Positions 36,183 to 46,990 of a DNA stretch of 64,000 bases are shown here, piece after piece; the first letter of the stretch is position 1; every line of letters starts with the position of its first letter. The translations under genes were made by a program, and so were the position numbers. The notes below the pieces were generated by a model. The model ran no database searches, had not been told where the DNA came from, and was given only the letters and a program-made list of their open reading frames with translations. This stretch comes from Nocardia mangyaensis (GTDB taxonomy: Bacteria > Actinomycetota > Actinomycetes > Mycobacteriales > Mycobacteriaceae): assembly GCF_001886715.1 (NCBI RefSeq), contig NZ_CP018082.1, forward strand, positions 4,836,001 through 4,900,000. Direction: 5' to 3'.

Positions 36183-36971
36183 ATGAGTACCACCGAACCG
36201 GTCGCCGCCGTCGAACTGCTCGACGGCGTGCTGCAGCTGACCATCGCCACCGCCGCCGCGGGTACCTCGATGGATTTCACCTTGATCAACGCGGGCACCG
36301 AGGCACTGCGCTCGCTCGGCGACGAGGTCGGCGCCATCCTGCTGGTCGGCACGGGCGCCAACTTCTGCGCGGGCGGCAATGTCCGTGACTTCGCCAGTGC
36401 CGACGACCGCGGTGCCCGGCTCCACGAGTTGGCATCCCAGCTGCACGATTTCGTGCGTGCCCTGGACGCCGCCCCGGTGCCCGTCGTCGCCGCGGTGCAC
36501 GGCTGGGCGGCGGGCGCGGGCATGAGCCTGGTGTGCGCGGCCGACATCGCGATCGGCGGCCCGTCGACCAAGCTGCGCCCCGCCTACCCGGGTATCGGCC
36601 TGAGCCCCGACGGCGGCATGTCCTGGACGCTGCCGCGTATCGTCGGCGCGAGCCGCGCCAGCGAGATCCTGCTCACCGACGCCGTCGTCGACGCCGAGGA
36701 AGCCGTCCGCCTCGGCCTGCTCAGCCGCACCGTCGCCGACGAGGACGTACGCGCCGAGGCCCTGCGTGTGGCCACCGGCTTCGTCACCGGCCCCCGCCCC
36801 ACCTACGCGACCATGAAAAAGCTGCTGGCCCAATCGCCCACGGCGACCCTGGACCAGCAGCTCGACGCCGAACGCGACGGCATCTCCGCCGCCGCGCGCA
36901 GCAACACCGGCCGCGAAGGCGTCGACGCCTTCGTGGCCAAGCGCAAACCCGATTACCGCGGGCTCGACTGA
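36183..36971 (+). CDS. enoyl-CoA hydratase/isomerase family protein
   Basis: A 262-residue crotonase-fold protein. Oxyanion-hole residues are in NFCAGGNVRDF (about 60-70) and HGWAAGAGMSLVCAADIAIG (about 106-125). At the site where hydratases often carry a catalytic Glu it has GLSPDGGMSWTLPR with Asp143, a pattern more common in isomerase or dehydratase-type members. The true reaction is therefore uncertain. The C-terminal part AVVDAEEAVRLGLLSRTV and the ending AFVAKRKPDYRG are typical. No other beta-oxidation genes are adjacent. Confidence 0.88.
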   Translation: MSTTEPVAAVELLDGVLQLTIATAAAGTSMDFTLINAGTEALRSLGDEVGAILLVGTGANFCAGGNVRDFASADDRGARLHELASQLHDFVRALDAAPVPVVAAVHGWAAGAGMSLVCAADIAIGGPSTKLRPAYPGIGLSPDGGMSWTLPRIVGASRASEILLTDAVVDAEEAVRLGLLSRTVADEDVRAEALRVATGFVTGPRPTYATMKKLLAQSPTATLDQQLDAERDGISAAARSNTGREGVDAFVAKRKPDYRGLD

Positions 36972-36972
36972 C

Positions 36973-37224
36973 TCAGCAATTCGCGCCAAGGGCGCTGAAG
37001 GTGTTCTGCAGGATGCAGGTCACCTTCGCGTTCACGCCCGAGGAGATGGTGGAGGTGCCGGTAGAGGTCCATTCCTCACCGATCTGGCTGGTCTTCACCG
37101 GCGCGGCCTGCTCGTTGTAGGGCTCGAGCTGCAGGCCGGCCGCGGCGGCCGAGCCCGCTCCCGCGGTGAGAGCCGCGGCGACGGCGGCGGTCGCGAGGGC
37201 GGCGCGAACGGTCGTGGTGTGCAT
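36973..37224 (-). CDS. small secreted protein, no recognised family
   Basis: An 83-residue pre-protein with a classic signal peptide (MHTTTVRAALATAAVAAALTA followed by GAGSAAAA). The mature part has about 54 residues and two Cys (in VTCILQNTF and the terminal GANC) likely forming a disulfide. AAGGAG lies nine bases before the ATG at 37224. I do not recognise the mature sequence; such tiny exported, single-disulfide proteins are common in Nocardiaceae and unstudied. It converges on the enoyl-CoA hydratase gene with one base between stops, and lies upstream of ung on the same strand. Confidence 0.75.
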   Translation of the reverse strand: MHTTTVRAALATAAVAAALTAGAGSAAAAGLQLEPYNEQAAPVKTSQIGEEWTSTGTSTISSGVNAKVTCILQNTFSALGANC

Positions 37225-37273
37225 GAAATTGTGCTCCTTCATCATTTTCCTCTGGTGCGGACGGCACCCCGGG

Positions 37274-37957
37274 TCAGGGCAGCCGCCAATCGACGGGCTC
37301 GGCACCGAGCTCGTCGAGCAGTTCGTTGACCCGGGAGAAGGGCCGCGAACCGAAGAAACCGCGCGAGGCGGACAGCGGGGAGGGATGCGCCGATTCGATG
37401 TAGGGGACCTCGGCGGCGGTCAGCGTGGGCTTCAACGAACCGGCGTCGCGCCCCCACAGCACCGCGACCAACGGCTCGGCGCGCTCGACCAGTGCCGCGA
37501 TGGCCTGCTCGGTCACCGCTTCCCAGCCCTTGCCGCGATGTGAGGCCGGCGTCCCCGGGGTGACGGTGAGGACGCGGTTGAGCAGCAGCACGCCCTGATC
37601 CGACCACGGGCTCAGGTCACCGCAGCTGGGTGTGTCGAAGCCCAGGTCCTTGGTGTACTCGGCGAAGATGTTGGACAGACTGCGCGGCACCGGCGAAACA
37701 TCCGGCGCGACCGAGAAACTCAGTCCCATCGCGTGTCCGGGGGTCGGATAGGGATCCTGGCCGACGATCAGCACGCGCACCGCGTCGAACGGACGGGTGA
37801 ACGCGCGCAGCACGTTCTCCCCCGCGGGCAGATAGCCGCGGCCCGCCGCGTTCTCCGCGCGCAGGAATTCGCCCATCTCGCTGATGCGGTCGGTGACCGG
37901 CTCCAGTGCCCGGGCCCAGCCCGGATCGATGATCTCCGACAGTGGTTTGGCACCCAT
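37274..37957 (-). CDS. ung: uracil-DNA glycosylase
   Basis: Ung removes uracil from DNA. The 227-residue enzyme has the water-activating motif [20 protein letters not shown] with catalytic Asp68, [14 protein letters not shown] near 120, VAVLWGRDA near 165, and the DNA-minor-groove loop [18 protein letters not shown]. These are the family-1 UDG signatures. It starts at the ATG 11 bases after thiL ends. An apparent longer frame upstream overlaps thiL and is not coding. Ung after thiL matches mycobacteria. Confidence 0.96.
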   Translation of the reverse strand: MGAKPLSEIIDPGWARALEPVTDRISEMGEFLRAENAAGRGYLPAGENVLRAFTRPFDAVRVLIVGQDPYPTPGHAMGLSFSVAPDVSPVPRSLSNIFAEYTKDLGFDTPSCGDLSPWSDQGVLLLNRVLTVTPGTPASHRGKGWEAVTEQAIAALVERAEPLVAVLWGRDAGSLKPTLTAAEVPYIESAHPSPLSASRGFFGSRPFSRVNELLDELGAEPVDWRLP

Positions 37958-37968
37958 GACCGCACAAC

Positions 37969-38946
37969 CTATCGTCTGTCGCCGGTGGAGGGGGCGTCCG
38001 CCCCACGGAACGATTCCCAGCCGGTGCCGCCGGTCGGCGCCGCGCCGTCGACGGTGACGCCGCTGCCTGCGCGGACGACCCCGATCGGCCGCCACCCCGG
38101 GGGCAGGCTCGTGCTCGCGGGCCAGGTACCGACGAAGGCGTGTTCCTCGCCCCCGGCCAGAATCCATTGCCCCGCATCGACATCGAGTCTCTGGGCGAGC
38201 GCGGCCAGTTCCGCGTCGGCCAGTGCGGCACTGTGTACCTCGATCGCGACGCCGGAGGCGGTGGCCAGGTGCCCGAGGTCGGCGAGCAGTCCATCGGAGA
38301 TGTCGGTGAGTGCCGACGGTCCCTCGGCGCCGAACACATCGACCACCGCCGCGTACGGAGGTTGCGGAACCCGGTGCGCCGCAAGGGCATGCGCGAAGGC
38401 CGGGTCGGAAGAATCGGCGCTGCTCGACAATACGGCCAGACCGGCACCGGACCAGCCGAGCTCGCCCGCCACCGCCACGATGTCACCGACGGTAGCGCCC
38501 GACCTGGTGATCGCCGCCTGCCCACCGAGGTCGCCGAACGCGGTCACCGAGATCACCAACTGCGCACTGTGGACCAGGTCCCCGCCCGCGATGGACCCGC
38601 CGGCGCGTCCGGCCTCGGCCCACATCCCGTCGGCGATGCCCTCGACCACCGCCACCTCGGTCTCGCCCGGACAGCCCAGGGCCACCACGAACGCGGTCGG
38701 CCGCGCGCCCATCGCCACGATGTCGGCGGCGTTCTGGGCGATCGCCTTGCGACCGATGTCGCGTGGTGACGACCAGTCGAGCCGGAAGTGCCTGCCTTCG
38801 ACGAGCATGTCGGTGCTCACCACGAACCGGCCGTCGGGCGCGGCCACGAGCGCGGCGTCGTCGCCAGGGCCGAGCAGCACGTGGGCTGCCTGTTCCCGGC
38901 CCGCGTTGATCCGGTCGATCAAGGCGAACTCGCCCAGCTCACGCAC
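37969..38946 (-). CDS. thiL: thiamine-monophosphate kinase
   Basis: ThiL phosphorylates thiamine monophosphate to the active diphosphate cofactor. The ~325-residue product has the family motifs [62 protein letters not shown] and [15 protein letters not shown]. The start is uncertain: GTG at 38946 is used here, but a purine-rich GGAAAGGGG site is placed ideally for an ATC at 38973 (frame reads [13 protein letters not shown]) and no canonical start codon exists there. The frame stays open further upstream over the DUF3515 gene but that is noise. Paired with ung. Confidence 0.93.
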   Translation of the reverse strand: MRELGEFALIDRINAGREQAAHVLLGPGDDAALVAAPDGRFVVSTDMLVEGRHFRLDWSSPRDIGRKAIAQNAADIVAMGARPTAFVVALGCPGETEVAVVEGIADGMWAEAGRAGGSIAGGDLVHSAQLVISVTAFGDLGGQAAITRSGATVGDIVAVAGELGWSGAGLAVLSSSADSSDPAFAHALAAHRVPQPPYAAVVDVFGAEGPSALTDISDGLLADLGHLATASGVAIEVHSAALADAELAALAQRLDVDAGQWILAGGEEHAFVGTWPASTSLPPGWRPIGVVRAGSGVTVDGAAPTGGTGWESFRGADAPSTGDRR

Positions 38947-39067
38947 CGTCAGCGAACGACTGTCCTCGCTGATGACCGACCCCTTTCCACTGTGCTGCCG
39001 ACCGACGAAATCGCCCCGACGGTACCCTTTCGGAGGCGATCGGACACAACGGAAGGACCACACGGCT

Positions 39068-39856
39068 ATGGCGGCGGATTCGTCGGACCCGACAGCGAAC
39101 GACCGGAACGAGCAGTCCCCCGGCCCGGACGCTCCCGCGCCCGCCCCGCGCTCCTCGGACGACCGGCCGAGCACCGATCCGGCAGACGCCTCGGCAGCCG
39201 ATGCGCCCACCACCGCCGAAGCCGCCGACGAGCCGGACCCGGCCGACCTCGAATCCGATCGAGCCGACAAGGGTTCCGACGCGACGGACACCGCTGCGGA
39301 CGCGGACGCGGCTGCGGACTCGGCGTCGACGCCCTACTCCCCCGCACTCATCGCCACCGCCGTTGCGCTGCCGGTCGTGCTCCTCGTCGCGGTCCTGGTC
39401 GCCGCCTTCATCGCCCTGCGCGCCCCCACCGAACGCGAACCCCTGGCTCTCGGCCCGGTCCCCGCGCCGGCCGCGGACGGCCCGGCCTGCCAGGCCCTGC
39501 TCCCCGCACTGCCCGCCGACCTCGGCGACTACACCAAGTCCACCCTCCACGAGCCCGCCCCACCAGCCACCCGCGCCTGGCAACTCCCCGACGGCGGCGA
39601 CCCGATCGTGCTGCGCTGCGGCCTCGACCGCCCGCTCGAATTCAACCGCGCCTCCCCGCTGCAGGTGATCGATGACGTGCAGTGGTTCCAGGTCCGCGAC
39701 GAGGTGGCCCAGACCGGCACCTGGTTCGCCGTCGACCGCGAGACCTACATCGCCCTGACCGTCCCCGACGGTTCCGGCACCGCACCGGTCCAGATCGTCT
39801 CCGACACCATCAAGAAGACGCTCCCCTACCAGGAACCCCAGCCGGGCGAGCTGTAG
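39068..39856 (+). CDS. DUF3515 membrane-anchored protein
   Basis: A 262-residue protein with an acidic, Ala/Asp/Pro-rich cytoplasmic N-terminus (1-95), one transmembrane helix (about 99-120) and an extracytoplasmic DUF3515 domain: GPACQALLPALPADLGDYTK, AWQLPDGGDPIVLRCGLDRP, QWFQVRD, GTWFAVDRETYIALTVP. It has two Cys (about 139 and 180) likely disulfide-bonded. Function is unknown but the gene is conserved beside ddl and thiL in mycolata, so an envelope role is plausible. GGAAGGA precedes the ATG. Confidence 0.85.
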   Translation: MAADSSDPTANDRNEQSPGPDAPAPAPRSSDDRPSTDPADASAADAPTTAEAADEPDPADLESDRADKGSDATDTAADADAAADSASTPYSPALIATAVALPVVLLVAVLVAAFIALRAPTEREPLALGPVPAPAADGPACQALLPALPADLGDYTKSTLHEPAPPATRAWQLPDGGDPIVLRCGLDRPLEFNRASPLQVIDDVQWFQVRDEVAQTGTWFAVDRETYIALTVPDGSGTAPVQIVSDTIKKTLPYQEPQPGEL

Positions 39857-39952
39857 TTTTGGCGGCTGGCGCCGCGGGGGTGGTGGTCGGGTTCGGCCGG
39901 TGGCGTTGGTCGCCTCGGGTGTGGGTGTTCAGTCGCTACGCGTGACTGTTGG

Positions 39953-41047
39953 TCAACGGAGGCCGGTGCCGCGGGCGACGGCGGTTTCGATCAGGGTCGA
40001 CACCAGGGTCGGGTAGTCGACCCCGGTCGCTTCCCACATCCGGGGGTACTGCGAGATCGGAGTGAAGCCGGGCATGGTGTTGATCTCGTTGATCACCGGG
40101 CCATCGGCGGTGACGAAGAAGTCGACGCGAGCGAGCCCCTGGCAGTCCAGGGCGCGGAAGGCGCGCACCGACAGTTCGCGGATCTGGTCGGCGACGGCGT
40201 CGTCGAGCTTGGCGGGGACATCGAATTCACACACGTCGTCGAGGTATTTGGTGGCGAAGTCGTAGAACTCGGGCGCGGGCGAGTCGGCGTCGGGCATCCG
40301 GATCTCGGAGACCACGCTGCCGCGCACCTGTCCGTCGGCGAATTCCAGGACGCCGCACTCGACTTCGCGTCCGACGATGCCCGCCTCGACGATCACCTTC
40401 GGATCGTGTGCGCGGGCGGCGGCGATCGCGGCGGGCAGCGCGGCCCAATCGGTGATCTTGGTGATGCCGATCGAGGACCCACCGCGCGCTGGCTTCACGA
40501 ACGCGGGCAATCCGATCCGCGCCCGGTCGGCCTCGGCCAGGGTGTCGGTGCCGGGTCGCAGTACCACCTGCAGACCCACCGGTAACCCTTCGGCCGCCAG
40601 CAATTTCTTGGTGAACTCCTTGTCCATCCCCGCCGCGCTGGCCAGCACGCCCGCGCCGACGTAGGGCACGCCTGCCAATTCGAGCATCCCCTGCAGCGTC
40701 CCGTCCTCGCCGAAGGGACCGTGCAGGATCGGGAACACCACGTCGACGCTACCGAGCGCGGCGGTCGGATCGTCGAGCGCGACCAACGCGCCGGCCCGGC
40801 CCGGGTCCGCTGCCAGGGTCAACGCGGTACCCGTCGCGTCGACGGCGGGCAGCGTGTCGTGGCTCAGCGCGAGCTCGCCGATGCCCTCGGCCAGTACCCA
40901 GCTGCCGGTGGTGGTGATGCCGATCGGCACCACCTCGTAGCGCTCGGGATCGAGGTTGCGCAGCACGCTGCTCGCCGACACGCACGACACGGCGTGCTCG
41001 CTACTGCGACCGCCGAACACCACGGCAACCCTGATCCGGTTCGTCAT
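39953..41047 (-). CDS. ddl: D-alanine--D-alanine ligase
   Basis: Ddl joins two D-Ala for the peptidoglycan stem and is the target of D-cycloserine. The 364-residue ATP-grasp enzyme shows [39 protein letters not shown] (N-terminal substrate lid), [34 protein letters not shown] (ATP loop) and [20 protein letters not shown] followed by TMPGF with metal-binding Glu/Asn. The ATG at 41047 fits the family. gpsA follows upstream on the same strand, ending 44 bases before this start. Confidence 0.97.
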   Translation of the reverse strand: MTNRIRVAVVFGGRSSEHAVSCVSASSVLRNLDPERYEVVPIGITTTGSWVLAEGIGELALSHDTLPAVDATGTALTLAADPGRAGALVALDDPTAALGSVDVVFPILHGPFGEDGTLQGMLELAGVPYVGAGVLASAAGMDKEFTKKLLAAEGLPVGLQVVLRPGTDTLAEADRARIGLPAFVKPARGGSSIGITKITDWAALPAAIAAARAHDPKVIVEAGIVGREVECGVLEFADGQVRGSVVSEIRMPDADSPAPEFYDFATKYLDDVCEFDVPAKLDDAVADQIRELSVRAFRALDCQGLARVDFFVTADGPVINEINTMPGFTPISQYPRMWEATGVDYPTLVSTLIETAVARGTGLR

Positions 41048-41091
41048 GCACGCCAACCTAGTGGGTTCGCGGCCGTGCGGTGGTATCGGCC

Positions 41092-42087
41092 TTACTCGGG
41101 TTTGATCCGTCGGCCCAGCAGACTGCCGACCGCCTCGTTCACCGAAAGTCCCTCGTGACACACCCGGTGCACCGCGTCGGTGAGCGGCATCTCCACCTGA
41201 TGCGCGGCCGCCAGCGCCCGCACCGATGTGCACGACTTCACACCCTCGGCCACCTGGCCATTGGTCGCCTCCTGCGCGACCTGCATCGACCCGCCCGCCC
41301 CGAGCACATGGCCGAAGGAGCGATTGCGCGACAGCGGCGAGGTGCAGGTGGCCACCAGATCGCCGACCCCGGCCAGCCCGGCCAGCGTCACCGGCTGGGC
41401 ACCGAGCGCGACACCGAGCCGCATGATCTCGGCGAGCCCCCGGGTGATCAGGCTGGCCACCGAGTTGTCGCCGAGGCCCATGCCCGAGGCGATCCCGCAG
41501 GCGATGGCGATGACGTTCTTGCACGCCCCGCCGATCTCGGCGCCGATCACATCGGAATTCGTGTACGGCCGGAAGTATCCGGTGGCGATGGCCCGCTGCG
41601 CCGCACCGGCACGCTCGGCGTCCGAACAGGCGATCACCGTCGCCGCGGGCTGACGCTGGACGATCTCGTGCGCCAGATTCGGTCCCGACAGCACCGCGAT
41701 GCGGCCCGGCTCGGCGCCGGTGACCTCGGCGATCACCTGACTCATCCGCAGCAACGTGCCGGTCTCGATGCCCTTGCACAGGCTCAGCAGCGTGGCATCG
41801 GCGCCGATATCGCCTTTCCAGCGGTCCAGATTGGCGCGCAGCGACTGCGACGGAACCGCCAGCACCACGAGGTCGGCGCCGTCGAGCGCGACCCGGTGAT
41901 CGTCGGTCGCCCGCACCGGCGGTAGCTGCACGCCGGGTAGATAGAAGGGGTTCTGATGCTCGGTGTCCAGGGCCAGCGCGACCTCGGGGCGCCTGGCCCA
42001 GATGGTCGTCTCGGTCCCCGCTTCCGCCAACACCTTCGCGAACGCGGTGCCCCACGACCCCGCTCCCATTACCGCCGCCCTCGTCAT
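41092..42087 (-). CDS. gpsA: NAD(P)H-dependent glycerol-3-phosphate dehydrogenase
   Basis: GpsA makes sn-glycerol-3-phosphate for phospholipids. The 331-residue protein begins [20 protein letters not shown], the NAD-binding GxGxxG, followed by [50 protein letters not shown] with the catalytic Lys, and [17 protein letters not shown]. The ATG at 42087 is correct because the family starts with the Rossmann strand; the long frame further up is antisense to cofC. Its upstream region is only 31 bases and is shared with the divergent cofC gene. Confidence 0.96.
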   Translation of the reverse strand: MTRAAVMGAGSWGTAFAKVLAEAGTETTIWARRPEVALALDTEHQNPFYLPGVQLPPVRATDDHRVALDGADLVVLAVPSQSLRANLDRWKGDIGADATLLSLCKGIETGTLLRMSQVIAEVTGAEPGRIAVLSGPNLAHEIVQRQPAATVIACSDAERAGAAQRAIATGYFRPYTNSDVIGAEIGGACKNVIAIACGIASGMGLGDNSVASLITRGLAEIMRLGVALGAQPVTLAGLAGVGDLVATCTSPLSRNRSFGHVLGAGGSMQVAQEATNGQVAEGVKSCTSVRALAAAHQVEMPLTDAVHRVCHEGLSVNEAVGSLLGRRIKPE

Positions 42088-42118
42088 CAGCCCAATATGC
42101 CATGCAAGGATTGACGGC

Positions 42119-42799
42119 ATGCGTCCGCACACCGTGCACGTCGTGATGGCGGTCAAGCACATCGACCGGGCCAAGAGCAGGCTGGCCGAGGTACTCACAC
42201 CGCACCAGCGCGGCCGGCTGGTGCTGGCCATGTTCGCCGATACCGTCGTGGCCGCGACCGCCGTGCCCGAGGTGCGGTCGCTGACCGTGGTCACCCCGGA
42301 TCCGCTCGTCGCCGCGCGCGCCCGCGAACTCGGCGCGCACGTACTCGACGAACCGGCGACCGATCACGATCCGCTCAACACCGCGCTCGCCGCGGGCGCG
42401 GCGGACGTGCGCGACCGGCACGGGCCGAGTCATCTGCTCGCCCTGCAGGCCGATCTGCCCGCCCTGCGCGCCGCGGAACTGACCGACCTGCTCGTCGTCG
42501 CCCCCGCCGGCGGCCGCTCGGTGGTGATCGATCACACCGGCACCGGCACCGCGGCCCTGCTGGTCCGCGACGCCACCGCCCCCCTGACTCCACGCTTCGG
42601 CGCCGATTCCGCGCGGGCGCACCGCGACGGCGGCGCGCGGGCACTGGCCGGGCACTGGCCGGGGCTGCGCTGCGACGTGGACACTCCCGCCGATCTCGAC
42701 ATCGTGCGCGCGCTCGGCGTGGGCGAGTTCACCACGCGGACACTGCGCGCCTTCGGAATGTCACCGCACCATGGGGATCCGGTGCGCACCGTGTGCTAG
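42119..42799 (+). CDS. cofC: phosphoenolpyruvate guanylyltransferase (coenzyme F420 biosynthesis)
   Basis: FbiD/CofC activates phosphoenolpyruvate (or lactyl-phosphate) with GTP to start the F420 side chain. The 226-residue nucleotidyltransferase has [19 protein letters not shown] (nucleotide loop), [27 protein letters not shown] with a metal-binding Asp, and [10 protein letters not shown]. The gene lies at the position of Rv2983, shown to be part of F420 synthesis in mycobacteria. AAGGA lies eight bases before the ATG. It shares a very short divergent promoter region with gpsA. Confidence 0.93.
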   Translation: MRPHTVHVVMAVKHIDRAKSRLAEVLTPHQRGRLVLAMFADTVVAATAVPEVRSLTVVTPDPLVAARARELGAHVLDEPATDHDPLNTALAAGAADVRDRHGPSHLLALQADLPALRAAELTDLLVVAPAGGRSVVIDHTGTGTAALLVRDATAPLTPRFGADSARAHRDGGARALAGHWPGLRCDVDTPADLDIVRALGVGEFTTRTLRAFGMSPHHGDPVRTVC

Positions 42800-42883
42800 C
42801 AGATCGCCGCGTTCATCACGGATCGGACGAACCGGTCGGTGTCCTGCTGCGGACACTCCCATCCTCGAGGGATGATTGGTGTC

Positions 42884-45037
42884 GTGAGCGATACGGAAAC
42901 CATCAAGCAGCCCCCGATTTCCCCGCCACCCGCGGCCGCCACAGCCACGGGCGGTGACGCGACCACGCAACGGTTGCCCCGAGATCGCTACCTCAACCGC
43001 GAGCTGAGCTGGCTCGACTTCAACGCCCGTGTCCTCGCCCTCGCCGAGGACGCGTCGCTGCCGTTACTGGAACGAGCGAAATTCCTGGCGATCTTCGCCT
43101 CGAATCTGGACGAGTTCTACATGGTCCGGGTCGCCGGGCTCAAACGCCGCGCCGAGACCGGCCTCTCGGTGCGCTCGGCCGACGGTCGCTCACCGTCGGA
43201 ACAGCTCGAGATGATCACCACTCGCGCCCAGGAACTCGCGGTGCGCCACGCCAATGTCTTCATCGACGCGGTGAACCCGGCGCTGGCCGGGGCGGGCATC
43301 GACATCATCGGCTGGGCCGACCTCGACGACGAGGAACGGCAACGACTATCGGGCCACTTCACCGATCAGGTCTTCCCAGTGCTCACGCCGCTGGCTGTCG
43401 ACCCGGCACACCCGTTCCCCTACATCTCCGGCCTGAGCCTGAACCTCGCGGTGACAGTGAAGGACACCGGGACCGGCGGCGAGCACTTCGCCCGAGTGAA
43501 GGTGCCCGACAACGTCGACCGGTTCGTCCGTGTCCGCCGCACCAAGGCACCGTCTGCGATCGCGGCGTTCCTGCCGATGGAAGACCTCATCGCCGCGCAC
43601 CTGGATCTGCTGTTCCCCGGCCTGACCGTGGTGGAGACCCATTCGTTCCGGATCACCCGCAACGCCGACTTCGAGGTCGACGAGGACCGCGACGAAGACC
43701 TCCTGCAGGCGATGGAACGCGAGCTCGCCCGCCGCCGCTTCGGCAAGCCGGTGCGGCTCGAGGTCTCCGACGACATGACCGAGCACATGCTGGAGTTGCT
43801 ACTACGCGAGCTCGAGGTCGACCCCGCCGACGTGATCCAGGTTCCCGGCCTGCTCGACCTGTCCTGCCTGTGGCAGGTCTATGGCGTCGACCGGCCCGAA
43901 CTCAAGGACGCGCCGTATGTTCCGGCCACTCCGGCCGCCTTCGGCGAGCGCGAGACGCCGCGCAATGTGTTCGCCGCGCTGCGCGAGGGCGATGTGCTGG
44001 TGCACCACCCGTACGACTCGTTCTCCACCAGCGTGCAGCGCTTCATCGAACAGGCCGCGGCCGACCCGCAGGTGCTGGCGATCAAGCAGACCCTGTACCG
44101 CACCTCCGGCGACTCCCCGATCATCAACGCGCTCATCGAGGCCGCCGAGGCGGGTAAGCAGGTCGTCGCGCTCGTCGAGATCAAGGCTCGCTTCGACGAG
44201 CAGGCCAACATCAAATGGGCGCGGGCGCTGGAACAGGCGGGCGTGCACGTGGTCTACGGCCTGATCGGGCTCAAGACCCACTGCAAGACCTGCCTGGTGG
44301 TGCGCCGTGAGGGCTCGACGATTCGGCGCTACTGCCACATCGGCACCGGCAACTACAACCCCAAGACCGCGCGCCTGTACGAGGACGTCGGGTTGTTCAC
44401 CGCGGCACCGGAGATCGGCGCCGATCTGACCGACCTGTTCAATTCGCTGACCGGCTACTCCCGCAAGGAGGATTACCGCAATCTGATGGTCGCCCCGCTC
44501 GGTGTGCGAGCCGGGATCATCGAACGGATCGACCGGGAGATCGAACTGGCCCGCGAGGGCAAGGACGCACGGATCCGGCTCAAGGCCAACGCGATCGTCG
44601 ACGAGCAGATCATCGACGCGCTCTACCGCGCCTCGCAGGCCGGGGTGCCCGTGCAGATCGTGGTGCGCGGCATCTGCGGTCTGCGCCCGGGCGTGCCGGG
44701 TCTGAGCGAGAACATCGAGGTCCGTTCGATCCTGGGCCGTTTCCTCGAACACTCGAGGGTGATCTCGTTCCGCGCACAGGACCAGACGTGGATCGGCAGT
44801 GCCGACTTGATGCACCGCAATCTGGACCGCCGTGTCGAGGTGATGGTGCGGGTCAACGATCCCCGGCTCACCGAGCAACTCGCCACCGTGTTCGATTCCG
44901 CGCTCGACCCGATGACACGCTGCTGGGTCCTCCTACCGGACGGCACGTGGCAGGCCAGTCCGACCGACGCCGATGCCAGCCAGGTGCGCGACCACCAAGC
45001 GTTCCTCATGCGGCTGCGTCGTCCCGATCAGCCGTGA
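42884..45037 (+). CDS. ppk1: polyphosphate kinase 1
   Basis: PPK1 polymerises ATP gamma-phosphate to polyphosphate and can run in reverse. The 717-residue protein has an N-terminal region starting at [16 protein letters not shown], the head domain, and two phospholipase-D-like catalytic domains. The latter contain [39 protein letters not shown] and the phospho-His motif [18 protein letters not shown] with His485. GTG at 42884 fits spacing after GAGGGA; an ATG at 42872 would sit inside that site. The TGA stop overlaps the mutT1 GTG. Confidence 0.97.
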   Translation: MSDTETIKQPPISPPPAAATATGGDATTQRLPRDRYLNRELSWLDFNARVLALAEDASLPLLERAKFLAIFASNLDEFYMVRVAGLKRRAETGLSVRSADGRSPSEQLEMITTRAQELAVRHANVFIDAVNPALAGAGIDIIGWADLDDEERQRLSGHFTDQVFPVLTPLAVDPAHPFPYISGLSLNLAVTVKDTGTGGEHFARVKVPDNVDRFVRVRRTKAPSAIAAFLPMEDLIAAHLDLLFPGLTVVETHSFRITRNADFEVDEDRDEDLLQAMERELARRRFGKPVRLEVSDDMTEHMLELLLRELEVDPADVIQVPGLLDLSCLWQVYGVDRPELKDAPYVPATPAAFGERETPRNVFAALREGDVLVHHPYDSFSTSVQRFIEQAAADPQVLAIKQTLYRTSGDSPIINALIEAAEAGKQVVALVEIKARFDEQANIKWARALEQAGVHVVYGLIGLKTHCKTCLVVRREGSTIRRYCHIGTGNYNPKTARLYEDVGLFTAAPEIGADLTDLFNSLTGYSRKEDYRNLMVAPLGVRAGIIERIDREIELAREGKDARIRLKANAIVDEQIIDALYRASQAGVPVQIVVRGICGLRPGVPGLSENIEVRSILGRFLEHSRVISFRAQDQTWIGSADLMHRNLDRRVEVMVRVNDPRLTEQLATVFDSALDPMTRCWVLLPDGTWQASPTDADASQVRDHQAFLMRLRRPDQP

Positions 45038-45978
45038 GCGCGCGGCAGGGCGGGTCGATCCGGGATCCGCGGGTGCGCCCGAACATCCACGCCGCCGGCG
45101 CGGTCCTGTGGCGCGACAGCGTGGCGGGACCGGAGATCGCCGTCATCCACCGGCCGAAATACGGTGACTGGTCGTTGCCCAAGGGCAAACTCGACCCCGG
45201 CGAGACCCCGGTGATCGCCGCGGTGCGCGAGGTGGCCGAGGAGACCGGTCTCCCGTGCACGCTGGGCCGCTATCTGGGCCACGTCACCTATCCGATCCCA
45301 GGACACCGCCAGCTCAAGCGGGTCGATTACTGGGCTGCCCAGGCCGCGCCCGGTGAGTTCACCGTCAATGCCGAGGTCGACCAGCTGCGCTGGTTCACGC
45401 TCGACCAGGTGATGGACCAGCTGTCGTATCCGATGGACCGTCAGGTCGTGCGCATGTTCGCCCGGCTGCCCGCCCACACGAGCACGGTGTTGCTCGTGCG
45501 CCACGCCAAGGCGGGCAAGCGCGACCAGTTCGACGGGCCCGACGCTTCGCGCCCGCTCGAGGCGTCCGGACAGCAGCAGGCGAAAGCGCTGACGCCGAAT
45601 CTGCTGGCGTTCGGCGCATCCGAGATCCATTCGGCCGATCCACTGCGCTGTATCCAAACCGTTACCCCGTTGGCGGAACAGCTGAACGTCGAAATCAATT
45701 GCGAGCCAATGTTTTCCGAGCAAGGTTACGATTCAGCGAAAGGATCGGCGCAGCAACGATTTCTGTCGTTGGTAACGGATCGGGGTGTGCCGGTGGTGTG
45801 CAGTCAGGGCGGGGTGATACCGGATCTGATGCACTGGCTGGCCGAGCGCGGCGCGCTGACCCTGCCCCCGGCCCGCAATCGGAAGGGCAGCGTCTGGGCA
45901 TTGTCGTTCAGCGCGGACCGATTGGTCGCGGCACACCATATGGATCGGTCGCTCTCGACGGGAATCGTCACCGCCTGA
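45034..45978 (+). CDS. mutT1: MutT1, Nudix plus histidine phosphatase
   Basis: A 314-residue two-domain sanitising enzyme. Residues 51-73 form the Nudix box (GX5EX7REVAEETG), the N-terminal hydrolase of 8-oxo-dGTP or diadenosine polyphosphates. Residues 150-300 form a histidine-phosphatase domain starting [11 protein letters not shown] with catalytic His157. In mycobacterial MutT1 the two domains act together on 8-oxo-nucleotides. Its GTG overlaps the ppk1 TGA by four bases (GTGA), so it is translated with PPK1. A low-GC stretch (about 45.65-45.79 kb) within the phosphatase domain is unlike its neighbours. Confidence 0.94.
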   Translation: MSARQGGSIRDPRVRPNIHAAGAVLWRDSVAGPEIAVIHRPKYGDWSLPKGKLDPGETPVIAAVREVAEETGLPCTLGRYLGHVTYPIPGHRQLKRVDYWAAQAAPGEFTVNAEVDQLRWFTLDQVMDQLSYPMDRQVVRMFARLPAHTSTVLLVRHAKAGKRDQFDGPDASRPLEASGQQQAKALTPNLLAFGASEIHSADPLRCIQTVTPLAEQLNVEINCEPMFSEQGYDSAKGSAQQRFLSLVTDRGVPVVCSQGGVIPDLMHWLAERGALTLPPARNRKGSVWALSFSADRLVAAHHMDRSLSTGIVTA

Positions 45979-46009
45979 GTCGCGCGAACGCCCCCCTCGA
46001 AACAGCCGA

Positions 46010-46036
46010 AACGGCCCCGCTTTCGACGGGGCCGTT
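46010..46036 (+). terminator. terminator after mutT1
   Basis: AACGGCCCCG pairs with CGGGGCCGTT in a 10-bp stem with a 7-base loop, 31 bases after the mutT1 stop. Confidence 0.7.
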
Positions 46037-46151
46037 CTCGGTCCAGTGGTGGGTGATGCGGCTCAATAGCACAGGCGCGACAGCGATCCTCAGTCTTTCG
46101 CGCATGGCCGGAGCGAAGGCGGAGGTACGCCTACGTGCACATTCCCCGACC

Positions 46152-46173
46152 TGATCCCGCTGCGGCGGGATCA
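46152..46173 (-). terminator. hupB terminator overlapping the stop codon
   Basis: TGATCCCGC and GCGGGATCA make a perfect 9-bp stem with a TGCG loop. The outer bases of one arm are the hupB TGA stop codon, so the hairpin forms directly at the translation end. Confidence 0.75.
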
Positions 46174-46833
46174 ACGAGCACGACGGGCGGCTGTCTTCTT
46201 CGCTGCAGTCTTCTTTGCGGGAGCCTTCTTCGCTGCGGTCTTGGCGGCCGTGGTCTTCTTGGCCGCCGTCACCTTCTTCGCGGCGGTGACCTTCTTGGCC
46301 GGAGCCTTCTTCGCCGCGGTCACTTTCTTTGCCGCCGTGGTCTTCTTGGCGGCTGTCTTCTTCGCTGCCGTGGTCTTCTTGGCGGCAGGAGCCTTCGTCG
46401 CAGCCTTGCGGGCGGTGGTCTTGGCCGGACCCTTCGATGGCGTGGCCTTCTTGGCCGCCGTCTTCTTGGCCGCGGTCTTCTTGGCCGCCGCCTTCTTCGC
46501 CGCCACCGGCGCGTTCACGCCACGCTTGACGGCGGGGCCGGACGAGGCCAACTTCTGCTTACCCGCGATCACCGCCTTGAACTGAGCGCCCGGCCGGAAG
46601 GCAGGCACCGAAGTCGCCTTCACCTTCACGGTTTCTCCGGTACGCGGGTTACGGGCAACCCTGGGGGCACGCTTGCGCTGTTCGAACACACCGAATCCGG
46701 TGATGGTGACGCTTTGACCTTTGTGCACGGCACGGACGATGGTGTCGACCACGTTCTCGACAGCCGCTGTAGCCGTGCGCCTGTCCGTACCCAACTTTTC
46801 GGTCAGAACGTCGATCAGTTCCGCCTTGTTCAT
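46171..46833 (-). CDS. hupB: DNA-binding protein HU with lysine-rich tail
   Basis: A mycobacterial-type HU nucleoid protein of 220 residues. The N-terminal HU fold (1-92) starts [15 protein letters not shown] and carries the arm signature [21 protein letters not shown]. Residues 93-220 are a histone-H1-like tail of [14 protein letters not shown] repeats ending TAARRAR. The tail increases DNA compaction and is the site of acetylation in mycobacteria. GGAGGA lies four bases before the ATG. The gene faces mutT1 and lies downstream of leuD on the same strand. Confidence 0.97.
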   Translation of the reverse strand: MNKAELIDVLTEKLGTDRRTATAAVENVVDTIVRAVHKGQSVTITGFGVFEQRKRAPRVARNPRTGETVKVKATSVPAFRPGAQFKAVIAGKQKLASSGPAVKRGVNAPVAAKKAAAKKTAAKKTAAKKATPSKGPAKTTARKAATKAPAAKKTTAAKKTAAKKTTAAKKVTAAKKAPAKKVTAAKKVTAAKKTTAAKTAAKKAPAKKTAAKKTAARRAR

Positions 46834-46990
46834 TGAATCCTCCGCAGACTAATGGCCCGTCGTCGGACCGACTAGGTACCACGGTAAACCCAGTTTGGGC
46901 AAGAGTCTATGTGCCACGCCAAAATTCATGTGGTTTAGCACACGTCCAGCTACCGCCCCCAGGGGATGCGCCGCCAATCGTCGGAGGTGA

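Noticed and set aside
44788..45033. N-terminal extension of mutT1 by an open frame inside ppk1
   Set aside because: The frame overlaps the PPK1 C-terminus and has no ribosome site; GTGA overlap at 45034 gives the proper start.
46174..46560. Repeat array at the hupB 3' end
   Set aside because: These are the coding repeats of the HU lysine/alanine tail.
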